Shown here in pieces: positions 59,550 through 64,000 of a DNA stretch of 64,000 nt. Under the pieces are notes generated by a model. The model was given only the letters and a program-made list of their open reading frames with translations. It made no database searches and was not told where the DNA came from. The number at the start of each line of letters is the position of its first letter. Positions within the stretch are counted from its first letter, which is position 1. Source of the stretch: Notolepis coatsorum (taxonomy: Eukaryota > Chordata > Actinopteri > Aulopiformes > Paralepididae); contig OZ020585.1 in the NCBI GenBank assembly GCA_963971535.1, positions 24,185,236 through 24,249,235 of the forward strand, in the 5' to 3' direction. A program made the translations under genes and the position numbers.

Positions 59550-59930
59550 CATTTATCAATAATGCGTAGAAAGTGTTCTATTTTTGTTCCTAAGCACGGA
59601 ATTTAGAATGTCTCTATGCACAAAAAAAATCGGGATTTATCACGCGTGCGTACACGGGTCCTACGCACACTCCGTGTTGATGAATACCATTTGTTCTTAC
59701 CGTCTATGCTCGTGCATGATTATCCATATATGGTAATGAAACACCCCCATGGGATGTGGAAAAATGGACTAAGCCGAGCGAACTCTGAGAAACTTCACTG
59801 AGAGCGATTGATCACGGAGGTCTAACCAACTAATTTAACGCACTGTCGAACCAAGAAGACACAATGTGTGTTACGGCAAATACGCGACAGGCTGACGGAC
59901 TTGTACACGGTGATGTTGGATATCAACGAC
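59550..59930. mobile_element. Harbinger-like element end (fragment)
   Basis: GGGCCCTCATTTATCAATAA followed by GCGTAGAAAG and later TTTATCACGCGTGCGTACAC is the style of a fish PIF/Harbinger terminus. Only one end is seen; an L2 LINE begins soon after. Confidence 0.4.
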
Positions 59931-59973
59931 TCCCTAAAGACCATTGTTGCCTGGGCAGCGCAAAATACTAATA

Positions 59974-60594
59974 AAGACCGTTAACCTTGGTGTTGTCCTC
60001 GACGACCAGTTGAACTTCTCTGCTCACATCGCAGCGACGACCAGAACCTGCCGATTCCTCCTGAGCAACGTCAGAAGGATACGCCCCTTCCTGACAAAAG
60101 AAGCCACCCAACTCCTCGTCCAATCAACAGTCATCTCCCGCCTCGACTACTGCAATGCACTGCTCGCTGGCCTCCCGGCCACTGCCACTAAGCCTCTTCA
60201 ACTCATTCAGAACGCAGCGGCCCGCCTGATCTCAAACCTACCGAAGTCGGCCCATGTCACCCCACTTCTTAGGGACCTGCACTGGCTCCCCATTGCTGCA
60301 CGAATCCGCTTCAAGGCCCTCGACCTAGCATACCGTGCGGCAAAGGGAACCGCTCCCGCCTACCTCCGGTCAATGGTCTCTAACTACACACCCTCAAGAC
60401 CCCTACGCTCTGCATCTTCTGGCCGCCTCAGACCTACTCCTATCCAAGCTCCGGGAGGGTCATCAAAGAGAAGTCGCCTATTCTCAGTCCTTGCCCCACA
60501 ATGGTGGAATGAACTACCCACCCCAGTTAGGACAGCCGAATCACGTCCAATCTTTCGCCGTCGACTAAAGACGCACTTCTTCAACCATTATCTG

Positions 60595-60635
<41 letters not shown>

Positions 60636-60836
60636 AACCCTAACTAACCGTACTGTCATGCACTTGTCCTAATAAACTAACCTACACTGTAGCACTCAAC
60701 ACTTTGATGAACATTGTTGCTCAGCTGATAGAGTTGTGCCCTTCCTGATGGCTTGTCGTACAGAACTTGTAAGTCGCTTTGGATAAAAGCGTCAGCTAAA
60801 TGACTAAATGTAAATGTAAATGTAAATGTAACCTGT
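59974..60836 (+). pseudogene. L2-clade LINE, RT C-terminal region and 3' end
   Basis: About 208 residues are open from 59974 to 60600: VNLGVVLDDQLNFSAHIAAT, STVISRLDYCNALLAGLPAT, PLQLIQNAAARLISNLPKS and LHWLPIAARIRFKALDLAYR, a highly typical fish L2 C-terminal region. The RT catalytic core and endonuclease are missing (5' truncation). After the stop come a 33-base A run, then TTTGGATAAAAGCGTCAGC and a (TAAATG)n tail ending near 60836. Its tail is nearly identical to the insert at 37384-37499, so this family was recently active. Confidence 0.85.
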
Positions 60837-61329
60837 TTGGCGTTGGTGTCATAATAACAATGCTGGAATATGAATGACTTTTTTCGTTTAGTTCTTTTAA
60901 AGTTTGATTGGCTACCTGGTATAATATGATTTGTAGAGGCATACAATCTATTTTGATGTCGGTATTAGGTAGCATATATAAATTATATAGCATAGCCTAC
61001 ATTATGGAACAGTAATTTGCGCATATATAACGCATGGCACAGACACAGAGCCCTGCGAAGCCTGCATACAGTAAACTAACTTGATCGTTAATCGAACTGT
61101 TGTCCTTGTATCTTTACGCTTATGAAAACATTAAATAATATGTATAGGCCCTCATTTGGCCATAATAATAGCCTATTCTCAAATGGCTATCTGCTGTGGG
61201 CTATCTCCTCGCTGACGGACCAGTAGCCTTTATCATATCATATTCCTATGTCTCCAAGGAATCGTGGAGCTCTGGGGAAGAAAGGTTGGGAACCCCTGCT
61301 ATAGCCTATATCCTTTATAATGTTATAGG
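60837..61329. other. Non-coding DNA
   Basis: GAAAGGTTGGGAACCCCTGC at about 61282-61301 looks like a lone hAT-Charlie-type end. No gene. Confidence 0.4.
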
Positions 61330-61535
61330 TAGGGATGTCCGATATTATCGGCCTACCTGCTTATTTTTCTAAACAAGTTTTTGCAAGGTACCGATAATCT
61401 AACTAACATTTTGATGTTTCTCAATCTGCACTGTCCATATATTTTTTTTCAATATATCTTTTAGGTTAGAATAAGTTGGTTTAACTGTATTTGAAAGTAA
61501 AAGACAAACTAAATTGTTGCCAATGATGAGAAACC
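61330..61535. mobile_element. Truncated hAT MITE (same style as 1948 and 63560)
   Basis: TAGGGATGTCCGATATTATC at 61330, then ACCGATAATC. The other end is not found; a LINE tail follows at 61536. Confidence 0.5.
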
Positions 61536-62405
61536 ATTGATTGATTGATTGAAAACTTTATTAACAGATTGCAGAATGGGTACAATACAGTACAGCTCAA
61601 TACACACAATTGTTAAGGGGATGCAGACCAGAGAAAGACTTTCGTCTTGTTTACATCAGGGTCCCCCATTTTCAATTCATCAGGACATATATGACATACA
61701 TGACATACAGATAGTCAGTACTGCTACATCTATACATTTATGACATACCAGATTTGCAAATACAGTACTGTTTGTGATACAGAAGGAGTCAAGAAAAGGG
61801 AGTATATACATTTGACGTAGAAACTGTACATTGGAGGAGGTTGGGTGGGGGGGGGGTTGGGTACACTGGGATATTGACAACCATACTGGGTCATTTACAT
61901 TGGAGGTGGTTGGGGGGGGGGGGGGGGGGCACACTGTATAAACAAGCAAAACTGTACATTGAGGGGGGGGAGACTCTGTACAAACAAACAAAATTGTACA
62001 TTGGACTATTGACAAAACCATACTAGGTAAATGACTGTACATTGGAGGGGGTTGGGTTAGGATATTTACAGGGGCCAGTGTTGAATTGCAGTCTCCCGTA
62101 GGTGTCTCTTGAGAGAGGTTTTGAAAGTGGGTAGTGATCCACATTCCTTTACAGCTTTGGGTAGGGCGTTCCACATTGATGTGGCATAATTGCGAAACGT
62201 GTTTAGTCCCTTATTTGAGCCGAATCTGGGTTTAACATGATTTGTGGAGCTCCCTCTGGTGTTGTGATCGTGGTATTCACTGACCTTTGGGAAGTATTTT
62301 GCCATGTACATGGGTACCTTGGTCGTGTAGTGTATCTTGTAGACCAGGCCCATTGCAAGTTGCTGTACTCTGTCATCTACTCTAAGCCATCCTAGGTTGT
62401 CAAAG
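61536..62405 (-). pseudogene. LINE (CAAT-tail family), minus strand
   Basis: (GATT)n tail at 61536-61551, then GAAAACTTTATTAACAGATT: the reverse of the 3' end at 44345. The G-rich GTACATTGGAGG repeats are at about 61825-62050. The coding end (62404-62066) is open: LGWLRVDDRVQQLAMGLVYK, HNTRGSSTNHVKPRF, MWNALPKAVKECGSLPTFK. This copy lacks the stop that breaks the copy at 43.7 kb but is 5'-truncated. Confidence 0.82.
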
Positions 62406-62783
62406 TCAAAACCAAAAGTTATGTCAAAACCATAACTTTTAAAATATTCATTCCCAATCCTATTGTTGAACATACGATCGGTGAAGAATGAGGCAGTTCG
62501 ACTTCTCTTCAGGCACTTTATTGATCGCCTGGACAATTATTCTCAACAGAAAGTTACCACTGGGTTATCATAAAAACAACGACAAACCGCTGGCTAACAC
62601 TAAGACTCACTTTGTATGGCAACCCCTTAAGCTTACCCCCCATTTTGCAGAAAACAAAAGCGATTTGCATACCTTTTTTACAAAGCTTTATTTTATACGT
62701 TATACTTATAGCACATGCATGAGTCTGGTCTCTTTTGAAAGGTAACATTCTGAAGTTGCTAAAGCAATAAAGAAAAATCATCA
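62406..62783. other. Non-coding DNA
   Basis: Nothing recognised. The open minus-strand frame that enters from the LINE runs on by chance to 62536. Confidence 0.4.
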
Positions 62784-62791
62784 GTGCTAAT

Positions 62792-62914
62792 TAGGGGTGT
62801 AATGATGCATCGATTAATCGAAATGCATCGATTCTAATGTGACGATTCAACTGCATCGATTTGAAAATGTTAGAATCGATTATACCGGTAATCTAAATTA
62901 ATCAAAATTTTAAA

Positions 62915-62945
<31 letters not shown>

Positions 62946-63165
62946 GTGTATTGTTTTTATTGACCTATAGTCCATTCATGCTGAGTGAATCAGTTCCCCC
63001 AGCCACATTTGTATTCAACATTGATTGGGGAATTAACTGATAGAAAATTAATCGAAAATGTATCGAATCGAATCATGGTCAAATGAAGAGATTTCATGAT
63101 GCATTGAATCGTTCCCTGAATAATCGTAATCTAAATTAATCGTTGTGAGGTTTGTTACATCCCTA
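62792..63165. mobile_element. Non-autonomous hAT element (MITE), 374 bp
   Basis: Ends TAGGGGTGTAATGATGCATC and GAGGTTTGTTACATCCCTA; exact 8-bp duplication GTGCTAAT at 62784-62791 and 63166-63173. Interior rich in ATCGATT words, with a poly-T run. No transposase. Confidence 0.9.
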
Positions 63166-63173
63166 GTGCTAAT

Positions 63174-63551
63174 GTATTAGAGAAACAGAAGTTTAAGCAC
63201 ACTGAAATAAAATATCTTCTCTTGACTTGTTGCCAGATTCCTGTTTGTGGGTTCCAGATGAGAAGTAGGAGCTGGAAAACACAACGGTTCCATAGCCTGA
63301 AGTCTTATAGTCATACAGTAAAAAAAACAGGGAACATTTGCTTTGTAGAATGTTTTTTGTAATGTGTGTACCGCAATAATTCAGCGTGATTATCCAAAAT
63401 GGCCCTCCACTTCCATTAATTCTGACGCTTGAGTCAGGACAAAGGACTTCTTCGTCAAATCTCCCCACCTTCCCCCAGTAAGTGCCCCTTTTTCTTTTCT
63501 GGTTAGGGTTAGGGTTAGGGTCAAACAGCCTGAGTCCGCCATTGTATATAT
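63174..63551. other. Non-coding DNA with a telomere-like motif
   Basis: GGTTAGGGTTAGGGTTAGGG at 63501-63520 (three TTAGGG units). No gene. Confidence 0.5.
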
Positions 63552-63559
63552 ATATATAT

Positions 63560-63903
63560 TAGGGATGTCCGATATTCGCATTAAAAAGTGATATCGGAAA
63601 TTATCGGTATCGGTTTAAAAAAAAAGAAATAATAATACGTTTTTTTCTTTTTTTACATTTGTTTAACCTTTATTTACCCAGGCAAGCAAGTAAGAACAAA
63701 TTCTGATTTTATTTATTGTCAAAAGTATGCATAATGTTATTCCACGACAAGACATATGTAATGTTAATTACCTGAAATTATTCAGTTTTTTGGGGGGGAA
63801 ACCCTGCATATATCGGTATCGGTTGATATCGGTATCGGAAATTAAGAGTTGGACAATATCAGTATATCAATATCTGTAAAAAAGCCAATATCGAACATCC
63901 CTA
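63560..63903. mobile_element. Non-autonomous hAT MITE, 344 bp
   Basis: Ends TAGGGATGTCCGATATTCG and CAATATCGAACATCCCTA. Flanks ATATATAT (63552-63559) and ATAGATAT (63904-63911), a 7/8 duplication. Inverted copy of the family at 1948-2288: shared GCATAATGTT, TTTATTTACCCAGGCAAGCA and AACCCTGCATATATCGGTAT. Confidence 0.83.
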
Positions 63904-64000
63904 ATAGATATATATATATACAGTATATATGTAATCCCTCATACTTGATGATGAGCAGTGGGGGTATCATCATTTGACAGAAGCGTGCCCAAGTTGCATG

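Overview
The window looks like ray-finned fish (teleost) DNA and holds no host gene that I can recognise. The evidence for a fish is the repeat mix: a Tf1/sushi-type Ty3/gypsy element with a chromodomain, a BEL/Pao element, several LINE families of the L2/CR1/Rex kind, many hAT-type elements with 8-bp target duplications (TSDs), TTAA-flanked (piggyBac/Kolobok-like) elements, tRNA-headed SINEs, and long (GT)n, (GA)n and (CAGA)n arrays. Almost every long open reading frame belongs to a transposable element or is a by-product of a simple repeat. The window is best read as a stack of dated insertions.

Layout. 1-9.5 kb: a LINE scrap at the left edge; an hAT MITE (1948-2288); three same-strand SINEs packed into 1.6 kb (3232-4848), each with its own TSD; a SINE-in-SINE-plus-MITE nest (5400-6440); a fourth SINE (about 7300-7790); CT-rich satellite. 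9531-11686: a solo LTR with TSD ATCCC, split by a 1.1-kb hAT element. 14.5-22.5 kb: a three-level nest. A LINE 3' end was split by an hAT element (TSD CTGCCAAG), which was split by a complete Ty3/gypsy element (15055-21750, minus strand, TSD CATCT). The two gypsy LTRs show no difference by eye, gag and pol are open, and all catalytic motifs are present. 23.0-38.4 kb: a BEL/Pao element (plus strand, TSD GCAAT) with a tRNA-Tyr-type primer site, a 2,350-bp tandem duplication of RT to integrase, a frame break plus stop ahead of both integrase copies, a TTAA-flanked 3.8-kb insert between pol and the 3' LTR, and an L2-tail insert in the 3' LTR. 38.5-47.3 kb: an hAT element, an inverted-repeat element, several LINE 3' ends (one inside another) and a 1.36-kb TTAA element. 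47.6-53.9 kb: two copies of one non-autonomous hAT family (TSDs TATGTAGC and AGCGTAAT) with 42-bp satellites and a strong subterminal hairpin. 50.4-51.2 kb: a SINE split by an LTR-like segment. 54.5-64 kb: LINE fragments (including an L2 3' end), a piggyBac-like element (57837-58804) and more hAT MITEs.

The element of most functional interest is the gypsy copy. Gag starts 13 bases after the 5' LTR, there is no TGG-type tRNA primer site, and the first leader bases (ACGAACCAAC, two bases after the LTR) are complementary to bases in the LTR about 31 bp downstream of a TATA-like box, where the RNA should begin. This is the arrangement known as self-primed reverse transcription in the Tf1/sushi group. 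Boundaries supported by TSDs are firm; LINE and SINE edges are approximate because they were judged by eye.
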